Shown: piece by piece, positions 1 through 8,894 of the stretch
Layout of the letters: each line of letters opens with the position of its first letter
Numbering within the stretch: position 1 is the first letter of the stretch
From: Mycobacteroides sp. LB1
Lineage (GTDB): Bacteria > Actinomycetota > Actinomycetes > Mycobacteriales > Mycobacteriaceae
Assembly (NCBI RefSeq): GCF_013449725.1
Contig: NZ_JACCFF010000001.1
Location: forward strand, 2,170,001 to 2,234,000
Direction of reading: 5' to 3'
Length of the DNA stretch: 64,000 nt
Notes under the pieces: generated by a model
What the model was told of the DNA's origin: nothing
Seen by the model: the letters and a program-made list of their open reading frames with translations, nothing else
Databases searched by the model: none
Made by a program: the position numbers and the translations under genes

Positions 1-33
1 GCGCCCGCATCCTGACGATCACGACCGCGGATG

Positions 34-62
34 GGCCGCTCTACGATTCCTCGCATGGCGAC
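34..62 (+). repeat. 29-bp promoter/start repeat, copy 1
   Basis: This 29-bp segment recurs without mismatch at 860-888. It holds a -10 hexamer TACGAT (42-47), seven bases, then the ATG at 55 and the first codons of the gene. The layout fits a leaderless promoter: transcription would begin at the A of the start codon. The duplicate sits at the same place in front of the paralogous gene, so the two genes probably arose by tandem duplication that included the promoter. Confidence 0.75.
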
Positions 63-846
63 CCGAGCCAAGGATTCCGACAGAGACCTCACCTGCAAGG
101 CGCTCGACGACGCCTTCGGCGAGGGCCAAATCTCCACCGACGAACACCGCCAGCGGATCGCCGTTGCCACCCGCGCGCAGACCCTTGGCGAGCTCAACGG
201 TGTGGTCTCCGATCTGCAGTTGGCCAATCGCCCGGCTGAGCTCGCCGCGGTCCCGCCCACGCCGCGGCGCCGGATATGGCCCGCCCTGCTGCTCACCGCA
301 ATCGCCGCGGCAGCAATCGGTGCAGGGGCCAATACCTATGTGACACGACCGGTACCTCCCGACCCGGGTGCTGCCGCAGACGGCGTCGCACCGGTGGTGA
401 TCGCCCCGACGAAACTGTTCTCCGTCCCGGGCCTGTCCGGCCTGCTGGACCAGATGCACGCGAAGTTCGGCGACACCACCGGTATCGAGCTGACCGTCCG
501 CTCGAACAACGCGTCGTTGGTCCGCATCGAATCCGCGGACCCGAACCTGCCCATCACGTACCCGTACCAGGGCGGGTTCCGCGACGGCGGTGCGATGCCG
601 GGCACCTGGCGGAATGTACGAATCGGAGATCTGGGCCGATTCGATCCGACCAAGATCGTCGGCGTGCTGCGCGGCGCACCCCAGACCCTGAACGTGCCCG
701 CAGCCGGAGAGAGCGGAACCGTCATGGTGATCCGGCCCAGTGACGAGGGCGTCGACATCACCATCACCGTCTCGGAGAGGGACCGCACCGGCCGCATGGT
801 GGTCGCGGGAAACGGTGAACCCAAGGAGGTTGCGCCCGCTCCCTGA
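55..846 (+). CDS. DUF1707 membrane protein, paralog 1
   Basis: A 263-aa protein. Residues about 3-55 form a DUF1707 domain (key features: RAKDSDRD at the start, then an acidic helix with DEHRQRI), a short N-terminal domain common in actinobacterial membrane proteins. A single transmembrane segment lies near residues 82-103, and the remaining 160 residues are predicted outside the membrane. That part shares GLLDQM-KFGDTTG and LRGAP-TL with the next gene. The ATG at 55 is chosen over an in-frame ATG at 31 because it matches the paralog and lies 7 nt after TACGAT. The biochemical function is unknown; the outer domain has no recognised family. The identical arrangement of the next gene suggests shared regulation and perhaps a joint complex. 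Confidence 0.8.
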   Translation: MATRAKDSDRDLTCKALDDAFGEGQISTDEHRQRIAVATRAQTLGELNGVVSDLQLANRPAELAAVPPTPRRRIWPALLLTAIAAAAIGAGANTYVTRPVPPDPGAAADGVAPVVIAPTKLFSVPGLSGLLDQMHAKFGDTTGIELTVRSNNASLVRIESADPNLPITYPYQGGFRDGGAMPGTWRNVRIGDLGRFDPTKIVGVLRGAPQTLNVPAAGESGTVMVIRPSDEGVDITITVSERDRTGRMVVAGNGEPKEVAPAP

Positions 847-859
847 CCACCAAGATCCC

Positions 860-888
860 GGCCGCTCTACGATTCCTCGCATGGCGAC
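860..888 (+). repeat. 29-bp promoter/start repeat, copy 2
   Basis: Exact copy of 34-62. TACGAT at 868-873 is followed by seven bases and the ATG at 881, again the spacing of a leaderless mycobacterial promoter. It lies only 14 bases beyond the stop of the upstream paralog, so the second gene may be transcribed both from its own start and by read-through. Confidence 0.75.
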
Positions 889-1729
889 AGTCATCCGGGC
901 CAAGGACAGCGACCGTAACGACACCTGCAAGCTCCTCGACGACGCGCTGAGCGACGGGCAGTTGTCCATGGAGGAGCACCGGGAGCGCGTCACGTCTGCC
1001 ACCAACGCCTCCACGCTGGCGCAGCTCAGCTCGCTGGTCTCCGACCTGCAGAACGCCAAAGAGTCCGCGGACATGCGCGTCCTCAAGGGGCCGGAAGGAC
1101 GGCGATGGCGGCGGTGGTACATCCCCGTAGGGGTGTCTACCGCGCTGGTTCTGGTGGGTGTCCTCGTCGGTTGGGGCGCGTATGGAAACACCAGCTCCCC
1201 CTTGGACTTCACCACGGACCCCGGCGCCAAACCGGACGGTGTGGCACCGATTGTGCTGACCCCCCCACGTCAACTGATGTCACTGGGTGGTTTGACCGGA
1301 TTGCTGGATCAGATGCGCCAAAAGTTCGGTGACACCACGGGATACGAGCTGAACATCTACGGGGACTATGCCCTTCTCACCCGACCGGATCCGCGTGAAC
1401 CGCGCCGCACGCTCCGGTACCGCTACGCAGGCGGGTGGGACCACCCCGACGAATCCTCTTCCCCCGATCACGACGATCGCGTGGTGGATCTCGGCAAGTT
1501 CGACGTCAAGACCATCATCGGAATCCTGCGCGGCGCACCCGAGACCCTTGGCATCAAGGCGACCGAGGTGAAGAACACCTACCTCTTCATCAAGCCCAGC
1601 GAGGACAAAACCGCGCCACCGGACACCGTGCAGATCGATATTTCGGTGAGCGGCGAGTTCCAGAACGGATCGATCTACGTCAATCCCGACGGCACGCCCA
1701 TTCGCACCATGTATCCATCCGGGAACTAG
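881..1729 (+). CDS. DUF1707 membrane protein, paralog 2
   Basis: A 282-aa paralog of the gene at 55-846. The DUF1707 domain covers about residues 5-57. A basic stretch (RRWRRW) precedes one transmembrane helix at about 80-102, giving an N-in orientation with a large outer domain. The outer domain keeps GLLDQM, KFGDTTG and ILRGAPETL but otherwise diverges, so the duplication is not recent at protein level although the promoter repeat is perfect. ATG 881 sits in the duplicated leaderless promoter. The function is not known from sequence. Confidence 0.8.
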   Translation: MATVIRAKDSDRNDTCKLLDDALSDGQLSMEEHRERVTSATNASTLAQLSSLVSDLQNAKESADMRVLKGPEGRRWRRWYIPVGVSTALVLVGVLVGWGAYGNTSSPLDFTTDPGAKPDGVAPIVLTPPRQLMSLGGLTGLLDQMRQKFGDTTGYELNIYGDYALLTRPDPREPRRTLRYRYAGGWDHPDESSSPDHDDRVVDLGKFDVKTIIGILRGAPETLGIKATEVKNTYLFIKPSEDKTAPPDTVQIDISVSGEFQNGSIYVNPDGTPIRTMYPSGN

Positions 1730-1755
1730 ATCCTCCCCCGTGTGGCGCCCGCATA

Positions 1756-1768
1756 TATCGCGGCGATA
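1756..1768. promoter_or_regulatory. Candidate operator upstream of PadR gene
   Basis: TATCG-CGG-CGATA is a 13-bp palindrome 62 bp before the PadR start. TACTAT at 1767-1772 overlaps it and could be a -10 element. PadR proteins often repress their own promoter, so this is a reasonable autoregulatory site, but the palindrome is short and could be chance. Confidence 0.3.
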
Positions 1769-1830
1769 CTATTGCTCGATCGGTGCACAGAGATGCTCCG
1801 GCGACATATACGTTGGTGGGAGGTGACTTC

Positions 1831-2376
1831 ATGTTGGAACTGGCCATCCTTGGCTTGCTGCTTGAGTCACCCATGCACGGCTACGAGCTGCGCAAGCGCC
1901 TGACAGGGTTGCTCGGAGCGTTCCGAGCGTTCTCCTACGGCTCGCTGTATCCGGCGCTGCGCCGCATGCAAGCCGACGGGCTTATCGAGGAGGACTCCGC
2001 CCCCGCAGGCACCACGGTGCTGCTTCGCGGCAAGCGGGTCTACCAGATGACAGCCGCCGGCCGAGCCCGGTTCAGCGAGCTGGTGGCGGACACCGGCCCG
2101 CAGAACTACACCGACGACGGCTTCGGTGTGCACCTGGCATTCTTCAACCGCACCCCGGCCGAGGCTCGGATGCGGATCCTCGAAGGCCGCCGCCGCCAGG
2201 TAGAGGAACGCCGGGAAGGCCTACGCGAGGCCGTCACCCGGGCAAGCAGCTCGTTTGATCGTTACACCAAGCAGCTGCACCAGCTGGGCCTGGAGTCCAG
2301 CGAACGAGAAGTGAAGTGGCTCAACGATTTAATCGCGGCCGAGCACACTGCTCAGGCCAGGGGCACGGAGCAGTGA
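1831..2376 (+). CDS. PadR-family transcriptional regulator
   Basis: A 181-aa regulator. The N-terminal winged helix-turn-helix (about 1-85) shows the PadR hallmarks [12 protein letters not shown] and [12 protein letters not shown]. The C-terminal region (about 105-175) is a charged helical dimerisation arm of the Vir_act_alpha_C type. Start ATG 1831 is preceded by GGGAGGTGA. The gene ends 35 nt before ino1; the same pair (Rv0047c-Rv0046c) is adjacent in M. tuberculosis, so it may control inositol phosphate synthesis, though this is inferred from position only. PadR proteins usually act as repressors that respond to small aromatic or lipophilic ligands. Confidence 0.9.
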   Translation: MLELAILGLLLESPMHGYELRKRLTGLLGAFRAFSYGSLYPALRRMQADGLIEEDSAPAGTTVLLRGKRVYQMTAAGRARFSELVADTGPQNYTDDGFGVHLAFFNRTPAEARMRILEGRRRQVEERREGLREAVTRASSSFDRYTKQLHQLGLESSEREVKWLNDLIAAEHTAQARGTEQ

Positions 2377-2411
2377 CCCAAAGCATGTCCATCGGTAAAG
2401 GAGAACCGTCC

Positions 2412-3503
2412 ATGTCCAACAACACATCTGAGGTGCGCGTCGCTATCGTCGGCGTTGGCAACTGCGCATCCTCGCTGGTCCAGGGTGTGCAGTATTACCA
2501 GGACGCGGACGAGAACTCCAATGTTCCCGGTCTCATGCACGTCAAGTTCGGTCAGTACCATGTGCGCGACGTAAAATTCGTCGCCGCGTTCGACGTGGAC
2601 GCCAAGAAGGTCGGCTTCGATCTCTCCGAAGCGATCTCGGCCTCCGAGAACAACACCATCAAGATCGCCGACGTACCGCCGACCAACATCATCGTGCAGC
2701 GCGGCCCGACCCTGGACGGCATCGGCAAGTACTACGCCGAGACCATTGAGATCTCCGAAGCTGAGCCCGTCGACGTCGTAAAGACGCTGAAGGACAACAA
2801 GGTTGACGTCCTGGTCTCCTACCTTCCGGTGGGCTCGGAAGAAGCCGACAAGTTCTACGCCCAGTGCGCCATCGACGCCAAGGTGGCGTTCGTCAACGCG
2901 CTGCCGGTGTTCATCGCCTCCGACCCGGTGTGGGCCAAGAAGTTCGAAGACGCCGGTGTGCCCATCGTCGGCGACGACATCAAGAGCCAGGTGGGCGCCA
3001 CCATCACCCACCGCGTGATGGCCAAGCTGTTCGAAGATCGCGGTGTCACCCTGGACCGCACCTACCAGCTGAACGTCGGCGGCAACATGGACTTCAAGAA
3101 CATGCTCGAGCGCGAGCGCCTGGAGTCCAAGAAGGTGTCCAAGACACAGGCCGTCACCTCGAACCTCAGCGGCTCGCTGGCCGACAAGGTGTACGACAAG
3201 AACGTGCACATCGGCCCGTCCGACTACGTCGCCTGGCTCGATGACCGCAAGTGGGCCTACGTCCGCCTCGAAGGCCGCGCCTTCGGTGACGTGCCACTGA
3301 ACCTCGAGTACAAGCTCGAAGTATGGGATTCGCCCAACTCGGCGGGCATCATCATCGACGCGGTGCGCGCTGCGAAGATCGCGCTCGATCGCGGCCTGGG
3401 CGGCCCGATCCTGCCGGCCTCGGCCTACCTGATGAAGAGCCCGCCCAAGCAGCTGCCCGACGATATCGCGCGTACCCAGCTGGAGCAGTTCATCGAGGGT
3501 TAA
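2412..3503 (+). CDS. ino1: Inositol-3-phosphate synthase
   Basis: A 363-aa cytosolic enzyme that converts glucose 6-phosphate to 1D-myo-inositol 3-phosphate using NAD+. The product is the first precursor of phosphatidylinositol, PIM/LAM glycolipids and mycothiol. The N-terminal Rossmann motif is [12 protein letters not shown] (near residue 13), and the length agrees with the short actinobacterial family (about 367 aa in M. tuberculosis). ATG 2412 follows AAAGGAGAACC, a strong ribosome binding site, and excludes longer upstream starts. It is probably cotranscribed with the PadR gene. The short convergent gap to 3557 shows no clear terminator. Confidence 0.95.
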   Translation: MSNNTSEVRVAIVGVGNCASSLVQGVQYYQDADENSNVPGLMHVKFGQYHVRDVKFVAAFDVDAKKVGFDLSEAISASENNTIKIADVPPTNIIVQRGPTLDGIGKYYAETIEISEAEPVDVVKTLKDNKVDVLVSYLPVGSEEADKFYAQCAIDAKVAFVNALPVFIASDPVWAKKFEDAGVPIVGDDIKSQVGATITHRVMAKLFEDRGVTLDRTYQLNVGGNMDFKNMLERERLESKKVSKTQAVTSNLSGSLADKVYDKNVHIGPSDYVAWLDDRKWAYVRLEGRAFGDVPLNLEYKLEVWDSPNSAGIIIDAVRAAKIALDRGLGGPILPASAYLMKSPPKQLPDDIARTQLEQFIEG

Positions 3504-3556
3504 GTCCCTATGCGCCGAGCGCGTAGTTATGCACAGGTTTTGTGAGAAATCGGTGC

Positions 3557-4405
3557 CTAACTGCGCGCTCGCGCTGTATTCGCGATCTGGGCCAACGCAT
3601 CGAGTGCTGCCATGGATTCCGCTTCACTCAACGGATCCAGGTGGAACAACACGCGATCCGCGCCTGCCTCAAGGTAATTCGCGGCCAGCCTGTCATCGGG
3701 CGGCACCTCGGTAACGGTCACTCCCAGGTCGGCGCGGCCCTGCTCGGCGAACCAGCCGCGAATATTCCGGACATCCTCGGGTGTGGTGCCGGGCGCCAGC
3801 GGCAGCCAGCCATCGGCCAGGCGCACCGTCCTCGACAGCGCCGCCTTGCTGGCCCCGCCCACGTAAACGGGTACCGGCCTGCTCGGACGGGGCCGCGACA
3901 CAATCGGCCCGAAATCGACGTGCTTGCCATGGAATTCGGTCTGGTCTTGGGTCCAGATAGCCCGCAGCGCAGTCAGCTGCTCATCGAGTTTGGCGCCCCG
4001 CTTCGTTGGGTCGGCGCCATGGTTACTCAGCTCGCCCAGATTCCACCCGACACCGACGCCGAGCACCAGCCGGTCGTCCGACAGCGTGGCCAGGGTGGCG
4101 GTGGCCTTCGCCGTATGCAACACATCGCGCTGCGGCAGCAAGGCGACTCCGGAACCGATGACCAGCCGTCGCGTCGCGGACAGTGCATAGGCCAGCACCA
4201 CCGGCAGATCTCTGATCAACGGCAATCGGGCACGGAAAGCAGGCGCGATCTCGTCCTGACCCGGCGTATCCACCGGAAAGTAGGAGTGGTCATCGAATAG
4301 CAGCCAGTCGAATCCGCGTTCCTCGACAGCACGGGCAAGCACATCCGGGGTCACGTATCCGTCTGCGGATGAGGTGGAGATGCCGAAGCTCGGAATGAGG
4401 GTCAC
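3557..4405 (-). CDS. F420-dependent LLM-class oxidoreductase
   Basis: A 282-aa luciferase-like monooxygenase-family protein with a single TIM-barrel domain. Features include the N-terminal FGISTSSADGY segment and GVGVGWNLGE near the middle. Mycobacterial members of this subgroup generally use coenzyme F420; the substrate cannot be read from sequence. The start is uncertain: GTG 4405 gives the usual family N-terminus (VTLIPSFG), whereas upstream in-frame starts run into the divergent permease gene. The 106-bp gap to the permease should hold both promoters. Confidence 0.8.
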   Translation of the reverse strand: MTLIPSFGISTSSADGYVTPDVLARAVEERGFDWLLFDDHSYFPVDTPGQDEIAPAFRARLPLIRDLPVVLAYALSATRRLVIGSGVALLPQRDVLHTAKATATLATLSDDRLVLGVGVGWNLGELSNHGADPTKRGAKLDEQLTALRAIWTQDQTEFHGKHVDFGPIVSRPRPSRPVPVYVGGASKAALSRTVRLADGWLPLAPGTTPEDVRNIRGWFAEQGRADLGVTVTEVPPDDRLAANYLEAGADRVLFHLDPLSEAESMAALDALAQIANTARARS

Positions 4406-4511
4406 GACAAGCAGGAACCGCCATCTCACGCTGCGAATTCCAGGCAACGCACTGCACAATCTGGTTACGGGGTGCATCCTCGAGCTACCCCCGGACCGAA
4501 GGAGGCACATC

Positions 4512-5897
4512 ATGGCTGCGGATGAGCCCATCGAGGGTGGCGGCCTGCAGCACTCGTTGCAGAAGCGCCACCTGACGATGATCGCGATCGGCGGCGTGAT
4601 CGGTGCCGGCCTGTTCGTGGGCTCCGGAGCCATCATTCAATCCGCTGGGCCCGCTGCATTCCTCACCTACGCCATCACGGGCGTCCTCATCGTCATGGTG
4701 ATGCGGATGCTCGGCGAGATGGCCGTCGCCAACCCATCCACCGGTTCCTTCGCCGACTACAGCCGCCGCGCCCTCGGCGATTGGGCGGGTTTCTCGGTGG
4801 GCTGGCTGTACTGGTACTTCTGGGTGATCGTGGTCGGGTTCGAAGCGGTCGCCGGTGGCAAGTTGATCCAGGATTGGCTACCGCGAGCCCCGCTATGGCT
4901 GGTGGCACTGCTCCTCATGATGGCGATGACCGCCACCAACCTCTTCTCGGTGCGTTCCTACGGCGAGTTCGAGTACTGGTTCGCCAGCGTGAAAGTCGCT
5001 GCGATAGTGGCGTTTCTGATCGCCGGAACGTGCTACGTCCTCGGGTGGTGGCCCAACAAGGAGATGGACTTCTCCAACCTCACGAAGACCGGGTTCATGC
5101 CACACGGACCGGGTGCGATCTTCAGCGGCATCGTCATCGTCATCTTCTCGATGGTCGGCGCCGAGATCGCCACCATTGCCGCGGCCGAATCCAAGGATCC
5201 CGCCAAAGCCATTAGCCGCGCGACGAATTCGGTCATCTATCGCGTCGCAATCTTCTTCGTCGGCTCGATCTTCCTGATCGCGGTGATCGTGCCGTGGGAC
5301 AGCCCGGAGCTGGGGACCTCGCCGTACGTGACTGCATTCGACGCCATGGGAATCCCGGCGGCCGATCACGTCATGCGGTTTGTCGTGCTCACTGCCGTGC
5401 TGTCCTGTCTGAACTCGGCGATGTACACCGCATCCCGGATGCTCTTTGTGCTGGCCGGCCGTCGAGAAGCGCCTCGTAGCTGGCTCACGGTGAACTCTCG
5501 CGGCGTCCCGGTGCACGCGATTCTCGCGTCCTCGTTGGTCGGCTTCGTCTGCGTTATCCTGGCGTACTTCTTCGAGAAGACGGTCTTCTTGTTCCTGCTC
5601 AACTCATCGGGTGCGGTAATCCTGTTCGTGTACTTGATGATTGCCATCTCGCAGCTCGTGCTGCGCAGGCGGACGCCGCCCGAGAAGTTGATCGTCAAGA
5701 TGTGGGGCTACCCCTGGCTCACCATTCTCACCGCCATCGCCATCGTCGCGATCCTGGTGGAGATGGGCTTTCAGGACGAGACCCGCCCCCAACTATGGGC
5801 CAGCCTGCTGTCCTGGGCGGTGATCCTGTGCCTCTTCGGTGTGCTCCGACTGACTCAGCGGCGCGCGCCGGTACCCAAGGAGCCGGTTACCCGGTGA
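4512..5897 (+). CDS. APC-family amino-acid permease (GabP/AnsP type)
   Basis: A 461-aa integral membrane transporter of the amino acid-polyamine-organocation superfamily. The first helix carries the substrate-backbone binding motif GVIGAGLFVGSG (about residue 28-39), and about twelve hydrophobic helices follow. The hydrophilic N-terminus ends in LQKRHLTMIAIGG, typical of the AroP/GabP/CycA branch. Proton-driven uptake of an amino acid or GABA is likely; specificity is unresolved. ATG 4512 follows GAAGGAGGCACATC. The last 11 bases overlap the 3' end of the opposing phosphotransferase gene. Confidence 0.9.
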   Translation: MAADEPIEGGGLQHSLQKRHLTMIAIGGVIGAGLFVGSGAIIQSAGPAAFLTYAITGVLIVMVMRMLGEMAVANPSTGSFADYSRRALGDWAGFSVGWLYWYFWVIVVGFEAVAGGKLIQDWLPRAPLWLVALLLMMAMTATNLFSVRSYGEFEYWFASVKVAAIVAFLIAGTCYVLGWWPNKEMDFSNLTKTGFMPHGPGAIFSGIVIVIFSMVGAEIATIAAAESKDPAKAISRATNSVIYRVAIFFVGSIFLIAVIVPWDSPELGTSPYVTAFDAMGIPAADHVMRFVVLTAVLSCLNSAMYTASRMLFVLAGRREAPRSWLTVNSRGVPVHAILASSLVGFVCVILAYFFEKTVFLFLLNSSGAVILFVYLMIAISQLVLRRRTPPEKLIVKMWGYPWLTILTAIAIVAILVEMGFQDETRPQLWASLLSWAVILCLFGVLRLTQRRAPVPKEPVTR

Positions 5898-6936
5898 TCG
5901 ACACCGCCCTCGCAAACAGCTGCAGCGTCAGGCCATGGAGGTAATCCCCCACCGCCACAGGCGCTTTCCCGGCAAATGCGCGGGCATGCGTGCCCTCCAG
6001 GATGATGCCCAGCTTGAAGCAGGCCAGCACCGTGTACCAGTCCATGGCACTCAGATCCCGGTCCGTGCGTTCCGCATAATGCGCGACCAGTTCCTCCGGT
6101 GTGGGTAGGTTCCCGGCCTGGACCAGCGCTCCACCCAGTGACGCATCGTCCGCCTCCGACGGCCAGGTCGCCAGCAGCCAACCCAAATCCAGCAGCGGGT
6201 CACCGATCGTCGACATCTCCCAGTCCACGATCGCGGCGAGCTGGGGTCCGTCGTTCCGGAACATCATGTTGGCCAGGTGAAAGTCGCCGTGCATGATTCC
6301 CGGTTTCCACTGCGAGGGTCGATGTAGCTCAAGCCAATCCGCGACCGATTGCAGGCCCGGGATATCGGCCCCCGGATACCCCTCGTGCTTGGCATAGGAA
6401 TCCAGCTCCTTGAGCCAACGGGGCACTTGGCGTTCCAGGAAGCCGTCGGGGTTGCCGTAGCCGTCAAGTCCCAGCGCCTGATAGTCGAGTGCACCCAGCG
6501 CGGCGATACCACTGACGGCTTCCAACCCCATCTGATGTCGGACATCCGCACTGCCGGCATGCAACTCCGGCAAGATGACCGAGGCATTGAAGCCGTCCAC
6601 CGGTTCCATCAGGTAGAAGACCGCACCTCCCAGCACCGACTCATCGGTGCACGCCGCAATGAGCTCCGGTGCGGGAACCCCCTGCCCGCGTAGCGCTCCC
6701 AGCAATCGCGCCTCCCGACGGATCACATTGTTACTGGCCTCGCGCAGATGCTTTGGCGGCCGCCTCAACACGTATTCGCGTCCACCACGGGTAAAACGCA
6801 CCATGATGTTCTGGGTGCCACCCGAAATCGGGGCGACATCGACGACCTCTCCCCCCGGCAGGCCCTGCTCATCCATCCAGCGCGAAACAACATCGAAATC
6901 AACGCTTTTTGGATCCACATGCTGAGGTGCGGCCAT
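5887..6936 (-). CDS. APH-like phosphotransferase of acyl-CoA pathway
   Basis: A 349-aa protein-kinase-like phosphotransferase (APH/choline kinase fold). The nucleotide-binding part begins GGTQNIMVRF near residue 40. The catalytic loop is MHGDFHLANMMF (about 218), and the metal-binding loop is AIVDWEMSTIGDP. In bacteria and in human ACAD10/11 such domains pair with acyl-CoA dehydrogenases and phosphorylate hydroxyacyl substrates. Here the gene directly follows an acyl-CoA dehydrogenase with a TAATG stop-start overlap, so a joint role in 4-hydroxy-acid or unusual fatty-acid breakdown is likely. It is unlikely to be an antibiotic-resistance kinase. Confidence 0.85.
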   Translation of the reverse strand: MAAPQHVDPKSVDFDVVSRWMDEQGLPGGEVVDVAPISGGTQNIMVRFTRGGREYVLRRPPKHLREASNNVIRREARLLGALRGQGVPAPELIAACTDESVLGGAVFYLMEPVDGFNASVILPELHAGSADVRHQMGLEAVSGIAALGALDYQALGLDGYGNPDGFLERQVPRWLKELDSYAKHEGYPGADIPGLQSVADWLELHRPSQWKPGIMHGDFHLANMMFRNDGPQLAAIVDWEMSTIGDPLLDLGWLLATWPSEADDASLGGALVQAGNLPTPEELVAHYAERTDRDLSAMDWYTVLACFKLGIILEGTHARAFAGKAPVAVGDYLHGLTLQLFARAVSITG

Positions 6937-8234
6937 TACAGATTGCCCACCCGGTGCTCGAGCCGAGCCGCGACATGCGCCCGGGCCTTCTCGGTGAGCG
7001 CCGGGATGTGGCTCGGCGGGAACAGCCCCTCGTACGGGGCGTACTCCTTGAGCACCTCCTTGGCGATGGTGACCTTGTGTACTTCGGTCGGGCCGTCGAC
7101 GAGGCCCATCACCTCCGAGTAGAGGAACATCTTGGCCAGCGGCAGTTCCTCGGACACCCCGAGGGAGCCGTGCAGGTGCAGCGCGCGCTGGGCGACATCG
7201 TGCATGACCTTGGGCATAGCGGCCTTGATGGCCGAGATGTCCTTGCGCACCTTGAGGTAATCCTGGTGCTTATCGATCAGCCAGGCGGTACGCAGCACCA
7301 GCAGGCGGAACGACTCCATCTCGATCCAGCTGTCGGCAATGCGCTCCTGTGTCATCTGCAATTTCGCGATGGTGCCGCCGCGGGCCTCTCGGCTGATGAC
7401 TCGCTCGCACATCATGTCGAATGCCTTGCGAACCTGGGCCACCGTCCGCATGGCGTGATGCACGCGACCGCCGCCGAGGCGAGTCTGCGCGATCACGAAC
7501 GCCGCACCCTCGGCACCCAGCATGTTCTCGGCAGGGACCCGAGCATTGGTGAAGCGGGTATACGCCTCGTCCTCGCTGAACCCGTGCACGGTGATGTTTC
7601 TGACGATCTCGACCCCGGGGGCATTCGGGTCGACGATGAACATTGACATTCCCTGATACGCACTGACGTCGGGGTTGGTCACAGCCATGACGATCCAGAA
7701 GGCCGCGTGCCGCGCCTCGGAGTTGAACCACTTCTCCCCGTTGAGAATCCACTCGTCGCCGTCGCGCACCGCAGTGGTCTTGAAAAGCGTCGGGTCGGAC
7801 CCGCCCTGCGGCTCGGTCATGACGTAACAGGAGCCGATATCACCGTCCATCAGCGGCTGCAGGTATTTGGCCTTCTGCGCCTCGGTGCCATAATGTGCGA
7901 GGATCTCGGCATTACCGGTATCGGGCGCCTGACATCCGAATATCGAAGGGGCCCATACTGATCGGCCCAGAATCTCATTGAGGAGACCCAGCTTCAGCTG
8001 GCCGAATCCGGGGCCGCCCAGCTCGGGCCCTAAGTGGCAGGCCCACAGGCCGCGGCGCTTGACCTCCTCCTTGAGGGGACGCACGTAGTCCATCGCTTCG
8101 GTGTCGGACTTGTCGTACGGGTTGGCGAACACATAATCGAGCGGTTCGACCTCGGTGCGGACGAACTCGTCGGCCCAGTCCAACAACTCCTGGTACTCCG
8201 GGTCGGTTTCGAAATCCCATGCCATGTCAGTCAC
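6936..8234 (-). CDS. Acyl-CoA dehydrogenase (FadE family)
   Basis: A 432-aa FAD enzyme of the acyl-CoA dehydrogenase family, ACAD10/11-like branch. Seen are the N-terminal helical domain, the FAD-contacting CYVMTEPQGGSDPT segment (about 137-150) and the C-terminal LHGSLGVSEELPL helix. It would introduce the alpha-beta double bond into an acyl-CoA. ATG 8234 follows the TetR stop by 30 nt. Neighbours (SDR, TetR, phosphotransferase) all read leftward and look like one catabolic operon. Confidence 0.9.
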   Translation of the reverse strand: MTDMAWDFETDPEYQELLDWADEFVRTEVEPLDYVFANPYDKSDTEAMDYVRPLKEEVKRRGLWACHLGPELGGPGFGQLKLGLLNEILGRSVWAPSIFGCQAPDTGNAEILAHYGTEAQKAKYLQPLMDGDIGSCYVMTEPQGGSDPTLFKTTAVRDGDEWILNGEKWFNSEARHAAFWIVMAVTNPDVSAYQGMSMFIVDPNAPGVEIVRNITVHGFSEDEAYTRFTNARVPAENMLGAEGAAFVIAQTRLGGGRVHHAMRTVAQVRKAFDMMCERVISREARGGTIAKLQMTQERIADSWIEMESFRLLVLRTAWLIDKHQDYLKVRKDISAIKAAMPKVMHDVAQRALHLHGSLGVSEELPLAKMFLYSEVMGLVDGPTEVHKVTIAKEVLKEYAPYEGLFPPSHIPALTEKARAHVAARLEHRVGNL

Positions 8235-8264
8235 TTCCTGTCGGTTCGGGGTTCATCTAGAAAG

Positions 8265-8894
8265 TCAATTTGGACAGTTCATTTGGACACCGTCCAAAAT
8301 CATGTCTGCGATACGTTTGGCGATCTGCGCCGGGCTCTTGCCGTCCGTGCGGTACCACACCGAGACCATGTTGAGCATGCCGAGGATGGCATTGGTGACC
8401 ACGTGGTCGGCCGTACGAAACACCCCCGCCTGGTGTCCCTCATCGAGGACCCGCTGCCAGCAGCGCTGCAATTCGTCGCGCAATTCCTGCAGTTCCGCCG
8501 CGCGCTCACCAGTCAGCGCGGAACCGTCGCGGACCTGGATGGCGACCTGCTTGCGATACTTGACAATGAGGATGACGTAGGAGCCTATGAGTGTGCGCAG
8601 GCGCTTGGCCGGATGAGTGTTCATGCCAGCGATATGGGCTGCCTCGGTAAGCATTTCATCGATGTAGCTGCGCAGGATCTCCCACAGGAGTTCCTCTTTG
8701 GACCCGATGTGGTAGTACAGCGCGCCGCCGCGCACACCGGCCGCGGAGCCTATTTCCGCGACGCCCGTGCCGTGAAACCCCTTTTCCGCGAAGAGCTCCG
8801 TAGCCACGTCCATGATCCGCCGACGAGTCGCCGCGGCATCACCGTCGGAGGCGGGCGGACGGCCCCGGCGCGGTTTTGCGCCGGTTTCCGTCAC
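8265..8894 (-). CDS. TetR-family regulator in acyl-CoA operon
   Basis: A 209-aa repressor with a classic TetR DNA-binding domain (about residues 25-70; FAEKGFHGTGVAEI and GGALYYHIGSKEELL). The rest is an all-helical ligand and dimerisation domain. The GTG start overlaps the SDR stop in a GTGA, so translation is coupled. Being inside the operon suggests it represses its own operon and is released by an acyl-CoA intermediate. Possible targets are the 19-bp inverted repeat at 9632-9679 and a smaller palindrome at 8282-8298. Confidence 0.9.
   Translation of the reverse strand: MTETGAKPRRGRPPASDGDAAATRRRIMDVATELFAEKGFHGTGVAEIGSAAGVRGGALYYHIGSKEELLWEILRSYIDEMLTEAAHIAGMNTHPAKRLRTLIGSYVILIVKYRKQVAIQVRDGSALTGERAAELQELRDELQRCWQRVLDEGHQAGVFRTADHVVTNAILGMLNMVSVWYRTDGKSPAQIAKRIADMILDGVQMNCPN
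8282..8298. promoter_or_regulatory. Palindrome at TetR 3' end
   Basis: TTTGGAC-ACC-GTCCAAA, 7-bp perfect arms, within the last codons of the TetR gene and about 50 bp before the acyl-CoA dehydrogenase start. A further ATTTGGACA copy lies at 8268-8276. The size suits a TetR operator for an internal promoter, but coding constraint may explain part of it. Confidence 0.35.

Noticed and set aside
2352..3209. Open minus-strand frame of 285 codons opposite ino1
   Set aside because: Antisense shadow of ino1; Val/Asp/Gly/Leu-biased product without recognisable domain.
3504..3556. Terminator between ino1 and the convergent oxidoreductase
   Set aside because: No stem with adequate arms or T-run could be drawn in the 53-bp gap.
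5887..6936. Aminoglycoside resistance kinase
   Set aside because: The APH fold is present, but the gene is coupled to an acyl-CoA dehydrogenase, the pattern of fatty-acid catabolic kinases.
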